The notes below the pieces were generated by a model. The model was not told the DNA's origin. It saw only the letters and a program-made list of their open reading frames with translations, and did no database searches. A stretch of 64,000 bases of DNA from the NCBI RefSeq assembly GCF_004010055.1, contig NZ_RQVT01000050.1, positions 186,001 through 250,000 on the forward strand, written 5' to 3'. Shown here in pieces: positions 1-9,391 of this stretch. Source of the stretch: Psychroflexus aestuariivivens. GTDB taxonomy: Bacteria; Bacteroidota; Bacteroidia; Flavobacteriales; Flavobacteriaceae. The position numbers were made by a program, and so were the translations under genes. The first letter of the stretch is position 1, and every line of letters begins with the position of its first letter.

Positions 1-1380
1 ATGACTTCCGTCCGGATTGGTTGCTGCACTTACTTGTAAATCTTTATCTGTTGATTCAAAATCTATGCGTTTTGCTCCTGGTCTAATGTATTTACTAAAA
101 TGTGCCATGGTGTAATATAATGGTGTAAAGTAAACTTCATCCTGGTCCGGATCTACGATAACAGGTGCAACACACCAGTTTTCGAACCAGTTTGGTCCAC
201 CTTGACGGTTCAGAACCATGTTCCAATCTACCCAACCGTCTACCCAGTTGTTCATACAGCCGATAATATCTCTGGCATAGCGATAAACTGGACGGTATTT
301 TGGATGTAAGTGTTTTTGATCTTCTGGAGCCCAATCCCAACCCCAGTCAGTGGCTTCTTTTTGCCAGTACCAATCATCATTTTGCCATTTAGGGACTTCA
401 GCATCTACACATGCTTCTGTCTGAATCAAATATTTGTCTGGTGCTTTTTGGTGAGCATACTGCAGGGCTTCTTCAAAAACCTTAAAAGTACTTTCATACC
501 AATGTATTGCAGTACCATCGTAATATTTTGCATTTGCCTCATTTTTATACATTACATCTACCCATTCCTTTATGCCTTCTCTGTTCTGATCATAGCCAAG
601 TATTTTCAAATCTCCTTTCCCGTCTTTTTCCAGTTGAGGACCGAGATGCTCTCTCACAAATTCAGTCATTTCTTCTGGTGTATAATGCATGCTTTCCCAG
701 TTATTACCATTTCCGTGTGGCTCATTTTCTACCGTAAAGCCCCATATATCAATACCTTCAGATTTGTATGCATCAGCATATTTTGAAAAGAAAAGTGCCC
801 AAGTATCGTAATATTCTGGCTTTAACTTTCCTCCAACCCAATCGTTATTGGTTTTCATCCATGGCGGAGCTGTCCAAGGTGAAGCTATAATATTGAAGCC
901 TTCAGACGAAGTCGACATAGCATCTTTAATCATAGGAATAATGTCATCTTTATCCTCTTCAATTGAAAAATTATTTAATAAAGTATCTCCTTCTACTGGA
1001 GCGTATGAATATTGACTTAAAGAAAAATCACTAGAATTCATATGAGTTCTAGTTAATGAATATCTAGCTCCACTATCAGCAAAATAAGCATCAATAATTT
1101 TCTTACGATTTTCCGTACCCAATTGGTTTAACAAATAAGCTGAAGATTCAGTAAAAGAGCCACCAAAACCAGTAAAAGTTTGAAAGGTTTTCTTAGGATT
1201 TAGTGTAATTTTCGAAGTTGCTTCCTCCTTACTGAGTGAATCTAGCTTTGTAAGTTTATGACCACTTCTTGAAGTTTCTACAACTTCTAAATCTAAACTT
1301 TTTTCTTCTTTTATCTCTGCACAAGAACTAACCAGCATAAGCGCAAATAAATTTATAGATAAAATTTTCAAATTTTTCAT
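1..1380 (-). CDS. GH30 family glycoside hydrolase lipoprotein (partial, runs off left edge)
   Basis: The reading frame opens at an ATG at 1380 and stays open for 460 codons to base 1, so the C-terminus lies outside the window. The N-terminus is a lipoprotein signal ending in a SSC lipobox. The body has GH30 landmarks: FGGSFTESSA near residue 70, the acid/base Glu in VENEP (E220) and the nucleophile Glu in QTEACVD (E322), about 100 residues apart as usual in clan GH-A. GH30 members in laminarin loci act on beta-1,6-linked glucose (debranching) or as beta-glucosidases. It starts 22 bp after the GH17 gene and is the last visible gene of the glucan operon. Exact subfamily and linkage specificity are inferred, not shown. 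Confidence 0.9.
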   Translation of the reverse strand, partial: MKNLKILSINLFALMLVSSCAEIKEEKSLDLEVVETSRSGHKLTKLDSLSKEEATSKITLNPKKTFQTFTGFGGSFTESSAYLLNQLGTENRKKIIDAYFADSGARYSLTRTHMNSSDFSLSQYSYAPVEGDTLLNNFSIEEDKDDIIPMIKDAMSTSSEGFNIIASPWTAPPWMKTNNDWVGGKLKPEYYDTWALFFSKYADAYKSEGIDIWGFTVENEPHGNGNNWESMHYTPEEMTEFVREHLGPQLEKDGKGDLKILGYDQNREGIKEWVDVMYKNEANAKYYDGTAIHWYESTFKVFEEALQYAHQKAPDKYLIQTEACVDAEVPKWQNDDWYWQKEATDWGWDWAPEDQKHLHPKYRPVYRYARDIIGCMNNWVDGWVDWNMVLNRQGGPNWFENWCVAPVIVDPDQDEVYFTPLYYTMAHFSKYIRPGAKRIDFESTDKDLQVSAATNPDGSH

Positions 1381-1402
1381 AAAATCGGTATTTCATAGTT
1401 AA

Positions 1403-2686
1403 CTAATGATTGAGCATTATTTCATTTTTAACTGGAGGAATATGCACATCCAGAAGTAGGTCTTCTAATTTTCCATCGTAGGTTTTTGTAATTTCATTTT
1501 TGTCACGCTTTAGATTTTCAAAGGTTTTTTTATCTACAGCATCCCATAATGCATATTTTGCTTTTCCATCTACGGTGAATAATCCAAAGTAATTTTCTGA
1601 TCCATTAGGATATTCAGCGTCTTTCCAAGGCTCATCAAAAGCTTCGAAATAGAAACATTTTGTTTTATTTTTTGTAGCCCATTCTCTCATTTTGTGATAG
1701 TATAAGGCTTGTTTGTATTCGTCTGTGGCTTTAGATCCTGCTGGACCATAATGCCTGTCGGAAAAACTGGCCCATCCGGTTTCACCTATATGAATTGGTT
1801 TTTTAATCCCTAAAGATTTCACATAGCTCGCCACACTATCATATTGTGATACTGCATAAGTTAATGATCTATTCATAACTTTATCGAGTTTTTCTGTATT
1901 GCTGAGCTTTTTTTCTTTTGGAAGAACTCCCCAAAATACAGGGTTATAATGCGTATCATGCATTGGATAAGTATGAATAGAAAGATAATCAACTGTTTCA
2001 ATAATTTCTTCGAGTTCTGGAGTGTGGTATTCGCTCTCTCCACCGCCCCATGATGCAAAATTGTCTGAGCTAGTAATCCAAAGATCTTTTCTTATTTCGC
2101 CCTTAGATTTCAAATCCTGAAGATGTTTTACCCATTTAAGAATAATATGTGGTTGAACGTAGTAAGCACTAGCCCATTTTACCATAGCTTCATTGCCTAC
2201 TGCTATAATTTTTACAATATCAGGGTACTGATTAGCCAATTCAACCGCACGATTTATTTCAGAAGCATTATGAATGCTACCTTCATTATGATTAAGTGGA
2301 AGTTCTGTCCAGGCATTTTTACAATCAATCCAAGCCCCAAGCATAACATACATCTCAAAATTATCGTCCTCTTGCTTAAGCTCTTTAATGGCTTTTAGAA
2401 TATTGGAAGCATGAGGTAGGCGAACATTATAAGTACGTAGAACGCGAATATCCATAGCATAAAGAATTTTCAAATCATCCTTAAGCTGTGAAATGGAAGG
2501 CTGAGAATCTCGTGTTTTTTTTCGATAACCTCCGTATGATATTGCTAAATAATCGGGTTTATTCAGTATTTCTTCAGCTGTTAAATTGCGTTTGTCTTGC
2601 ATCGATTTTTGCTCTTTTGTATTTTGTTGACATGAAGCCAGCACAACTACACTCACTACTAATAAAAATTGCATGGCTGACTTCAT
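1403..2686 (-). CDS. GH17 family beta-1,3-glucanase lipoprotein
   Basis: This 427-residue protein has a lipoprotein signal with the lipobox LASC (Cys19) and then one GH17 TIM barrel. The two GH17 catalytic signatures are visible: the acid/base Glu in AVGNEA (E166) and the nucleophile Glu in GETGW (E302). GH17 enzymes cleave or rearrange beta-1,3-glucan chains; flavobacterial relatives in laminarin loci are endo-beta-1,3-glucanases or exo-acting variants. A lipid anchor suggests the outer membrane or its periplasmic face. The gene lies 6 bp downstream of the GH149 gene and 22 bp upstream of the GH30 gene, so co-transcription is very likely. Endo versus exo mode cannot be told from sequence. 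Confidence 0.9.
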   Translation of the reverse strand: MKSAMQFLLVVSVVVLASCQQNTKEQKSMQDKRNLTAEEILNKPDYLAISYGGYRKKTRDSQPSISQLKDDLKILYAMDIRVLRTYNVRLPHASNILKAIKELKQEDDNFEMYVMLGAWIDCKNAWTELPLNHNEGSIHNASEINRAVELANQYPDIVKIIAVGNEAMVKWASAYYVQPHIILKWVKHLQDLKSKGEIRKDLWITSSDNFASWGGGESEYHTPELEEIIETVDYLSIHTYPMHDTHYNPVFWGVLPKEKKLSNTEKLDKVMNRSLTYAVSQYDSVASYVKSLGIKKPIHIGETGWASFSDRHYGPAGSKATDEYKQALYYHKMREWATKNKTKCFYFEAFDEPWKDAEYPNGSENYFGLFTVDGKAKYALWDAVDKKTFENLKRDKNEITKTYDGKLEDLLLDVHIPPVKNEIMLNH

Positions 2687-2692
2687 ATGGTT

Positions 2693-5600
2693 TTATTTTA
2701 AAATATTATCTTCTATCTGAACGTGAATAACTTTTATGTTTCCAGATCGATCAAAAACCTCTTGGCTTAATTCTTTAGACAAACTAAATCCATCTATATT
2801 TTGAAAACTACCATCGCTAAATTCGACCTCAACTTTATTTTGAGTAGAAATAGAATAAATTACTGGAATTTGACAGAAAGTGAAACCAAGTGAATTTGGT
2901 TGGAGTTGAAGTTTGTGTTTCTGATTATGGATATTCACATATCTAAAAACATGTTCCTCCTCCAAAAACTCTGTTTTTCTTAATAAATGTGGTTTAAACT
3001 GAAGCATTCCTTTTTTAATGCTTACACCCAACTCTCCAAATCTGCTAAGAATATCTTCTTTCACCTGACCAGTCATACCTGGCTGTTGTGCTCCTTTTCC
3101 AAGTGGTGTATGAGAGTATGGATCAGTTGGAAATGCTCCGTATAATTTTGGTGATTTGTGAACACCAATACCTTCGTTTATTTCATAATAATGTTCGAGT
3201 AAACCACCAATTATTTCAGCAGAAGCATTTGCATTTATTGCTTGAATACAGGTTTCTAAAACTGCTAGCTGAAGTTTTGATACCATGTGCCAATAAATCG
3301 AGCCTAAGCCTTCGTAACCGTAAAAAGTTCCTGAACGACCAGTAAAAGATTTATGATTGAAAACTTCTTCATAAACCTTAAGAATGTCATCGAGCTCTTT
3401 TTCTGCTAAAGCTGAATATTCATTGTTATCGAATGACAATAAAGCTTTTTTTAACTTCTTAGCATTATTGAAATTTGCATTAAAATGATAATTATTTTCT
3501 GCATCTTTTTCAATAATTTTTCGGTTTCCGTCTTCAACCAATTTTTGAAGTAATTCTGACGATTTTACTGAAGCTTCTGGTATATTATTACGCTCTAAAA
3601 AGCCTTTTAAATCTTTATTTGGATACAATAAATAGCTGTACTGATCTGGTCTAAACAATGCACTTTGTTTTAGAGCGTCTAGTAAACTTAAAGATTGGCT
3701 AGAATTCAAGTATCCAGAACTTAGCACAGCCACCTGTCCTTCAAGCATTTCAGAAAGGTAATCTATAGAAACCTTGTCTTTATTTACTGTCATTAAATTA
3801 TACGCATGGTATAAATTATCTGTACGTTTATTTGCTTCTATAGCATGTTCTAGATATCCTAAACTTGTGCTTATAAAATCACTGATTTCCCCAGCTGAAA
3901 TTTTAGTTTTACTACCTGAAAAACCTGACTTGTAAACTTCAGTTCTAAATAAGCTTGCAGCTTCACCAAGTTCATCTAAAATTTCTTTGCGCTGAGCATC
4001 ATTAAATTTATTTTCAGTTAAATTCTGGTATTTATCAAAAGTCACATGCATTTTAGAAAACATCTTAGACAATTCTTCTGAAACCTCATAGCTTTCTGAA
4101 TCATCAACGTTTTCAAGAACAGTTTTGAAAAATGCTAAGAATCGTCTTAGGTAAGACAATGTAACCATTGAAACACCATTGCCCACTAATGCATTATTAG
4201 CATCATTCCATTCTGGTCGCTGTGTATTCATCCAAATTCCAGCTTCTGGAATAAAATTTGACAGTTTTGCTAGAGTTGTAGATAATATTTTTTCAATAAA
4301 ATTGACATGAAGAATTTCACCTTTTTTATCAAATAGCAAAGCTCCGTCAGCACCGATTTCATTTCGTTTTTTACGAATTTTAGTGTCGGCATTGTGGTCA
4401 AATTCTATAGTATCTTTTGGATCTTCTAATATGTCTTGATAAGGTTTTATTTTATAAGGTACGTTAGCGTAAACAAATTGAGAATTACTGAATAATCCAG
4501 CTAAGCTATTCGGTTTATAATCTTCATAAAATTCTAAAAATTTAAGTAAATAAATAATTTGATGATCTCCCCAATAACCAATATAAGACCAAGGATCATC
4601 CGGTTCGATGGTTTCCCAATCAAAGCCATCTTTGGTCACGCGATATGGGTTGTAGCCATCAAAAGTTGTAGCGTTTAAAAATTTATAGATCATACTTTCT
4701 ATAAATTCAGGGTAGGAATGTACAAGACTTTCCCAGTTTTGAAAAATATCACGCCAGTTGCCTTCGTAATCTAGTATTTTAGAACCATCATCGTCTTTGG
4801 TGTTTATCGAAAATTGATTCCAAGGTCTACTTGGGTCGCCATGTCTGCGACTAAATTTTAAAGGTAAATACTCTATCGATAGTCGTGTAAAGTCTTCATC
4901 AGCAATACTAGAAATTAAACTTTTCAAATCAAAAAGAGAAAAAACTTCTGGTAACTCTTCAATTTTATTAACAAAACTGTTAGCTAATGGTTTGTTAGCT
5001 TTATTGAGGTATTTCGTAAAATCCCACTTTTCAATTTGATAATTATTGTCGAAAATACCACCACGCATAATATTGAACATCGTGTTTGAATAGTGGCGAA
5101 TATCTCTTAAATTGTCGTTAGATCTTTGGAGACCGTCTGCTGCTGCATTTAGCTGAACTAACTTTTCTGTACCGACTTTGATATCTTCTTCTAAATCACT
5201 TAAAATATTATCTTTCTTTATCTCTTTCTGAAGTTTTACTACTGATGCATGGTTGTAGTTTACATCTGCAATAATGTGCCAAGATTTTTTAGCTTCTGCT
5301 TCCAGACTAAATGTTTTGTTGATAAAATAAGCTCCCTTTTCTGCTTTGACATCATTTTCCTCTGAAATACTTTGGCCTGTTCTAAATTTTTCAAGTTGTA
5401 ATGAAGAAAGTAGATGTTTCGGGTTTTCGATACCTAAAGACCATACCACATTAGCTTTTAATGCTTCGCTAGGCTCTGCTTTATCAACAGGAACAGCACT
5501 TAACGCAAAAATCCCCAAGCCTGTTTGGTTATCGAGTTCACTTCGTTTATAAGCGTCTACTAAGTTACTGCTTTGGGTTTGCAAATCACTAACAACTCCA

Positions 5601-6139
5601 GCTGGCAGTACATTTTGAAGTCCATCTAAAACTTCTATTGAAATAGGTGAGGGATTCTGGCTACTGATTTGAGATTTTTTGATAAAACCATATTTATCGC
5701 TATTCGACCATTGGTAGGTAAAGCAAAGATTTAGACTATGATTTATTTCTTCAAAAAGAAGCTTATTACCATAGATGTTTTTGTAGATGTTTCTTGTAAT
5801 CTTATATTGCTCTACAAATCTATTAGAAAAAGGTTCCCAAAATTTGATTGTTTCATCAAAATGAATTTTGAAAATCGTCTTACTTCCTGTATAATGAGCA
5901 GATTCAGTAATCTTATCATCTGTGTAGTATGGAAATAATGCATACTCTGCATTTCTCCTTCCTGCAGTTAAGCCACCATTACTGGAAATAAACATCCAGT
6001 GGTTAGAATCACTAACAATACTCATAAAAAATGGTCGTAAAGCATCGTTATTAGTGATTTTTAAAAACTTTTCACCATGAAGCCTAACCTGTTCTAAGTG
6101 ACTTTCTTTAGAAGTTTGATTTTCAATTTTATTAATCAT
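2693..6139 (-). CDS. GH149-type beta-1,3-oligoglucan phosphorylase
   Basis: This 1148-residue protein has no signal peptide and should be cytosolic. Its length and composition fit family GH149, phosphorylases related to GH94 that convert beta-1,3-oligoglucosides plus phosphate into alpha-glucose 1-phosphate and a shortened chain. A WND motif typical of GH94/GH149 catalytic acids is present, with Asp at about residue 646, followed by a glycine-containing NALVGNG stretch. The neighbouring laminarin-type hydrolases support this assignment. A cytosolic phosphorylase implies that oligosaccharides, not only glucose, cross the inner membrane. GH161 is the main alternative family, but its members are shorter as I recall them. 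Assignment rests on recognition of length, motif and context rather than alignment. Confidence 0.8.
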   Translation of the reverse strand: MINKIENQTSKESHLEQVRLHGEKFLKITNNDALRPFFMSIVSDSNHWMFISSNGGLTAGRRNAEYALFPYYTDDKITESAHYTGSKTIFKIHFDETIKFWEPFSNRFVEQYKITRNIYKNIYGNKLLFEEINHSLNLCFTYQWSNSDKYGFIKKSQISSQNPSPISIEVLDGLQNVLPAGVVSDLQTQSSNLVDAYKRSELDNQTGLGIFALSAVPVDKAEPSEALKANVVWSLGIENPKHLLSSLQLEKFRTGQSISEENDVKAEKGAYFINKTFSLEAEAKKSWHIIADVNYNHASVVKLQKEIKKDNILSDLEEDIKVGTEKLVQLNAAADGLQRSNDNLRDIRHYSNTMFNIMRGGIFDNNYQIEKWDFTKYLNKANKPLANSFVNKIEELPEVFSLFDLKSLISSIADEDFTRLSIEYLPLKFSRRHGDPSRPWNQFSINTKDDDGSKILDYEGNWRDIFQNWESLVHSYPEFIESMIYKFLNATTFDGYNPYRVTKDGFDWETIEPDDPWSYIGYWGDHQIIYLLKFLEFYEDYKPNSLAGLFSNSQFVYANVPYKIKPYQDILEDPKDTIEFDHNADTKIRKKRNEIGADGALLFDKKGEILHVNFIEKILSTTLAKLSNFIPEAGIWMNTQRPEWNDANNALVGNGVSMVTLSYLRRFLAFFKTVLENVDDSESYEVSEELSKMFSKMHVTFDKYQNLTENKFNDAQRKEILDELGEAASLFRTEVYKSGFSGSKTKISAGEISDFISTSLGYLEHAIEANKRTDNLYHAYNLMTVNKDKVSIDYLSEMLEGQVAVLSSGYLNSSQSLSLLDALKQSALFRPDQYSYLLYPNKDLKGFLERNNIPEASVKSSELLQKLVEDGNRKIIEKDAENNYHFNANFNNAKKLKKALLSFDNNEYSALAEKELDDILKVYEEVFNHKSFTGRSGTFYGYEGLGSIYWHMVSKLQLAVLETCIQAINANASAEIIGGLLEHYYEINEGIGVHKSPKLYGAFPTDPYSHTPLGKGAQQPGMTGQVKEDILSRFGELGVSIKKGMLQFKPHLLRKTEFLEEEHVFRYVNIHNQKHKLQLQPNSLGFTFCQIPVIYSISTQNKVEVEFSDGSFQNIDGFSLSKELSQEVFDRSGNIKVIHVQIEDNILK

Positions 6140-6203
6140 AAAAAATTATTGTAAAAAAATTTGGTAACTAGATTATAATTGATTGTTACTTACATTAAAT
6201 TAT

Positions 6204-7049
6204 TTATTCTTGTCTTAAGTCATCAAAATAATATATATCTCCATCACAAGGAGCGTCTCGTTCAAAATAAATTATGACGCTTTTATAAGTTCCTACATTG
6301 ATTTCTGAGAAGTCGAAAGTCAATGTTTGCCATTCTCCAACTTGAGTGATACTGGCTATTCTTTCCTGAAAAGGATTTACATTAGGAAAAGGCATGAATT
6401 CTAACCTAAGTGTAACTTCTGTAACTTGGCTCTGAGCAAGCACCTTCATTTTAAATATTTTGCTTGTATTTGGGTCAGTAAAATCTAAAGGTGTGTTTAG
6501 TTCTTTACCGAGTCCAGCAAAAGTTTGACAACCAGAAACTTTAATGAATTGTTCAACATTACAGCTAGAGTTTACATCATCTAGAATAGGGTTTGCAACA
6601 ATTTCACCAGAAGTATCTCCAAAAGCACTAAAAAGTGCAGATTCATTTTCAGTGAGAAAAGTCCAGTTGAGGTCTCCATTTGCAGGATCTAGATTTTCAC
6701 TAGTTTCATCAACACAAACAGGTACATCAATGGTAATAGTATCTTGGAAAGTACTTGAATTTCCATTATTATCATAGGCTGTCAGTATTACAGTGTAAGT
6801 ACCATTCTCGAATTCTTTCACTGGATTTATAAGATTAGAGGTTGAGCCATCCCCAAAATCCCACATGTAAGTGTTAGAGTTTTCAGAGATATTGATAAAA
6901 TTGATCGTCTGAACATCTATCGTAAATGTAAATCGAGCCAAAGGTTCACCTGCATCTGTTGAACCAGAATCATCTTCCTCACAACTCGTAAAAGTTATTC
7001 CTAATAAAAGGACAAAAAGTAAACAAATTTTATTTTCGAAAAATTTCAT
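6204..7049 (-). CDS. PKD-domain surface glycan-binding lipoprotein
   Basis: This 281-residue lipoprotein has its lipobox TSC at Cys23. A PKD domain follows at about residues 36-110, recognised by the WDFGDGS motif and the ending GTYTVILTAYDNNGN. The C-terminal part (about 115-281) is a jelly-roll-like module ending in DIYYFDDL, a pattern common in carbohydrate-binding modules. No catalytic motif is seen. PKD lipoproteins next to GH16 enzymes are common in flavobacterial laminarin loci, where they are thought to hold glycan at the cell surface. It lies 18 bp after the GH16 gene in the same operon. Binding to beta-glucan is inferred from context. Confidence 0.8.
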   Translation of the reverse strand: MKFFENKICLLFVLLLGITFTSCEEDDSGSTDAGEPLARFTFTIDVQTINFINISENSNTYMWDFGDGSTSNLINPVKEFENGTYTVILTAYDNNGNSSTFQDTITIDVPVCVDETSENLDPANGDLNWTFLTENESALFSAFGDTSGEIVANPILDDVNSSCNVEQFIKVSGCQTFAGLGKELNTPLDFTDPNTSKIFKMKVLAQSQVTEVTLRLEFMPFPNVNPFQERIASITQVGEWQTLTFDFSEINVGTYKSVIIYFERDAPCDGDIYYFDDLRQE

Positions 7050-7067
7050 ATTTTTAGGTATTATTAT

Positions 7068-7925
7068 TTATTTATAAACTCTTACATAATCTACCAACAT
7101 GCTTTGTGGAAACACTGTATCTTGATTTGGGTTACCAGGTAAATTACCTCCAACAGCCACGTTGAGTATGATATAAAATGGATTATCAAAAACCCATTCA
7201 CCTTCACCATCTGTTTCTTCAGCAACATCTTCACGAGTAAGTGAGTGGTAAATATTGCCATCTACATAATAATTTATGTATGACGGAGTCCATTCTACAC
7301 CAAAAACATGAAACCCGGTATCAAAACGATCATTTTGAAGTGTAAATTCTTTTGAAATTGACTCTGCTCCAGAAAATCCAGGACCATGTAAAGTTCCAAA
7401 CATAGATGCAGGTTCATCACCTAAATATTCCATAATATCAATTTCTCCACATTGCGGCCAAGGGTTGACGTTACAGTCATTTCCCAATAACCAAAATGCT
7501 GGCCAATAACCTTGTCCATATGGAACTCTAATGCGAGCTTCAAAACGTCCATATTGTTGTTCAAACAAACCTCTTGTAATTAATCTCGCAGAAGTATAAC
7601 TTGCTCCTTGATATGCTTCCTCTCTTGCTGTAATAATAAGCACTCCGTTTTCTACAGTTACATTCTCTGGTCGATCTGTATAATATTGTAATTCATTATT
7701 ACCCCAACCTGGAATACCTTGTGCAGATCCATCTCCAATTTCATAACCCCAAATGCTTGAGTCAGGCGTTCCGTCTTCATCAAACTCATCTGCCATAACT
7801 AAATTATTGAGTGTAGCTACTTCTTGAGTTTCATCTAAGTCACAACTCAAAGTCATTAATAAAACACACGTGAATAATGCTATTTTACAATGATTTAATT
7901 TTTTATTTAAAATTATCTTTTTCAT
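7068..7925 (-). CDS. GH16 family endo-beta-1,3-glucanase (laminarinase) lipoprotein
   Basis: The GH16 signature GEIDIMEY is intact, giving nucleophile E161, assisting D163 and acid/base E166 in the 285-residue form used here. The fold boundaries (LVMADEFDEDG near the start, VDYVRVYK at the end) match a single GH16_3-like catalytic domain. I chose the ATG at 7925 because it starts a clean lipoprotein signal (two lysines, a hydrophobic core, lipobox LSC at Cys28) and lies 13 bp after the upstream stop. In-frame ATGs at 7949 and 7970 would overlap the upstream gene. The enzyme should cut internal beta-1,3 bonds of laminarin-like glucan, probably at the cell surface. Confidence 0.92.
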   Translation of the reverse strand: MKKIILNKKLNHCKIALFTCVLLMTLSCDLDETQEVATLNNLVMADEFDEDGTPDSSIWGYEIGDGSAQGIPGWGNNELQYYTDRPENVTVENGVLIITAREEAYQGASYTSARLITRGLFEQQYGRFEARIRVPYGQGYWPAFWLLGNDCNVNPWPQCGEIDIMEYLGDEPASMFGTLHGPGFSGAESISKEFTLQNDRFDTGFHVFGVEWTPSYINYYVDGNIYHSLTREDVAEETDGEGEWVFDNPFYIILNVAVGGNLPGNPNQDTVFPQSMLVDYVRVYK

Positions 7926-7938
7926 AAAATTATTTATT

Positions 7939-9372
7939 TTATTGTTCATTATAGTAGTAAATATTATCAACGTATATATTCGAAATCGAATTTGATATAA
8001 AAAATATTAATCCAATTTGTGATCTACTAGATAGTCCATTAAAATCACTCAATGGAATATCAAAACCTCTCCATTCGTTTTGAGCTAAATTTGCTGAAGT
8101 AATTGTTACTGTTGCAGATGTTTCATTACCACCTACGTCATTAAGAAGTTGAAGTTGAATGTTGTCGCCCGCATTTAAGGTTTCATTTACGTTGAGGTCA
8201 ACATGGATATGTGTCATCGATGATGCATCAATGGTTGGTACATTCATAAACGTTCCAATACCAACGAAATTAAGGTTAGTATAATTAATAATACCGTTTC
8301 CGTCAACACTAAGATCAGCACCACCTGGACCTGTTCCACCTTGAGTTGTTTGACCGTCAGCATTAAAAAATCCATTGTAATAATCAACAGTTACATTTGG
8401 GTATGCATCACTGAAAATAGAGATCACATTTTCTGGATCTCTTGTAGGCGTAGGTGCAGGAGTGAAGTCTCCTAAGGATTCAATTGTAATTGAACCTTGA
8501 GCCTCAGTACCACCTAAAGTAGCTGTGATCTGAGATATACCTGCTCCAATAATATTTACTAAACCATTTTCATCCACTGTTGCAACTTCGACATCTGAAG
8601 ATTCAAATTCAAAATAAGCTGGAGCAGCATTAACAGTTACGTCTCCTTGAGCAACCGTATTGAATGTTTGTGTGAGTCCAGTAATATTGACAGTTCCCCC
8701 TATAAAATTTTGAACAACAACTTCTTCACCATTTTGAATTCTAGGTCTAGGTTGAGCAACTGTACCTAAACTTTCAAATTTTATTTCATCAATCCAAATC
8801 GTGTATCCCATACCATTTGTGCTTTGTGTTCCAGCTGAAAACAAAAACATTCCTCTTTCTTGAACTAATTTTGAAGGATCTGGTATAGGAAGTACGTACT
8901 TTTTCCAATCTGTTGATAATTGAAGATTAGAATTAGAGACAGGATATTTATCTTCAATAAAATCTGTCCCAAAGCCAGCTTCAAAAACTGCAGTTGTAGA
9001 TCCTTTTGCCCAAAACGTCAGTGCATCATAACCAGTCAAATCTCTTCCTTCGCCTCTATCTCTAAAAATGCCTCCTATGAAGTTTCCGTCTGAATCATTA
9101 GGAGCAGGAACATCAACTCTAATAGAAGTATTACCTAGGTAAGCTTCATTTTGATCCGTACCAAAACCATTTGTATTAGCTCCTACAGCTGGGTCAAAGG
9201 AAATGAAAAACTCATCTGTGAGTCCAACTGGGTTATCTGTAAAGACTTCTGCATTACTTGGGAAAGTTGCTGGTACGGCATCTTCAGAAACTTCTCTCTC
9301 GCAGCTTGTTGTAACTACGACTAACAAAAGAAGCCCCATTAATCGAGAATATTTTATTTTACTTAGTTTCAT
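7939..9372 (-). CDS. Multi-module surface glycan-binding lipoprotein
   Basis: This 477-residue lipoprotein has its lipobox TTSC at Cys24. Three modules can be seen. The first is an N-terminal beta-sandwich at about 48-205, with WAKGSTTAVFEAGFG and IWIDEIKFE, a galactose-binding-like pattern. The second is a bacterial Ig-like (BIG2) domain at about 220-300. The third is a C-terminal module at about 312-477 of the type often found attached to flavobacterial polysaccharide proteins, ending in IYVDNIYYY. There are no glycosidase motifs. It sits 19 bp after the glycosidase-barrel fusion, the place usually held by SusD or SusE-like proteins, so a role as the glycan-capturing partner of that barrel is a reasonable inference. 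It shows no SusD-like helical repeat character. Confidence 0.75.
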   Translation of the reverse strand: MKLSKIKYSRLMGLLLLVVVTTSCEREVSEDAVPATFPSNAEVFTDNPVGLTDEFFISFDPAVGANTNGFGTDQNEAYLGNTSIRVDVPAPNDSDGNFIGGIFRDRGEGRDLTGYDALTFWAKGSTTAVFEAGFGTDFIEDKYPVSNSNLQLSTDWKKYVLPIPDPSKLVQERGMFLFSAGTQSTNGMGYTIWIDEIKFESLGTVAQPRPRIQNGEEVVVQNFIGGTVNITGLTQTFNTVAQGDVTVNAAPAYFEFESSDVEVATVDENGLVNIIGAGISQITATLGGTEAQGSITIESLGDFTPAPTPTRDPENVISIFSDAYPNVTVDYYNGFFNADGQTTQGGTGPGGADLSVDGNGIINYTNLNFVGIGTFMNVPTIDASSMTHIHVDLNVNETLNAGDNIQLQLLNDVGGNETSATVTITSANLAQNEWRGFDIPLSDFNGLSSRSQIGLIFFISNSISNIYVDNIYYYNEQ

Positions 9373-9391
9373 TTTGTTTATTTTTTTATAA

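Noticed and set aside
310-786. 158-codon plus-strand open frame
   Set aside because: It lies antisense inside the GH30 gene, which shows strong family motifs on the other strand.
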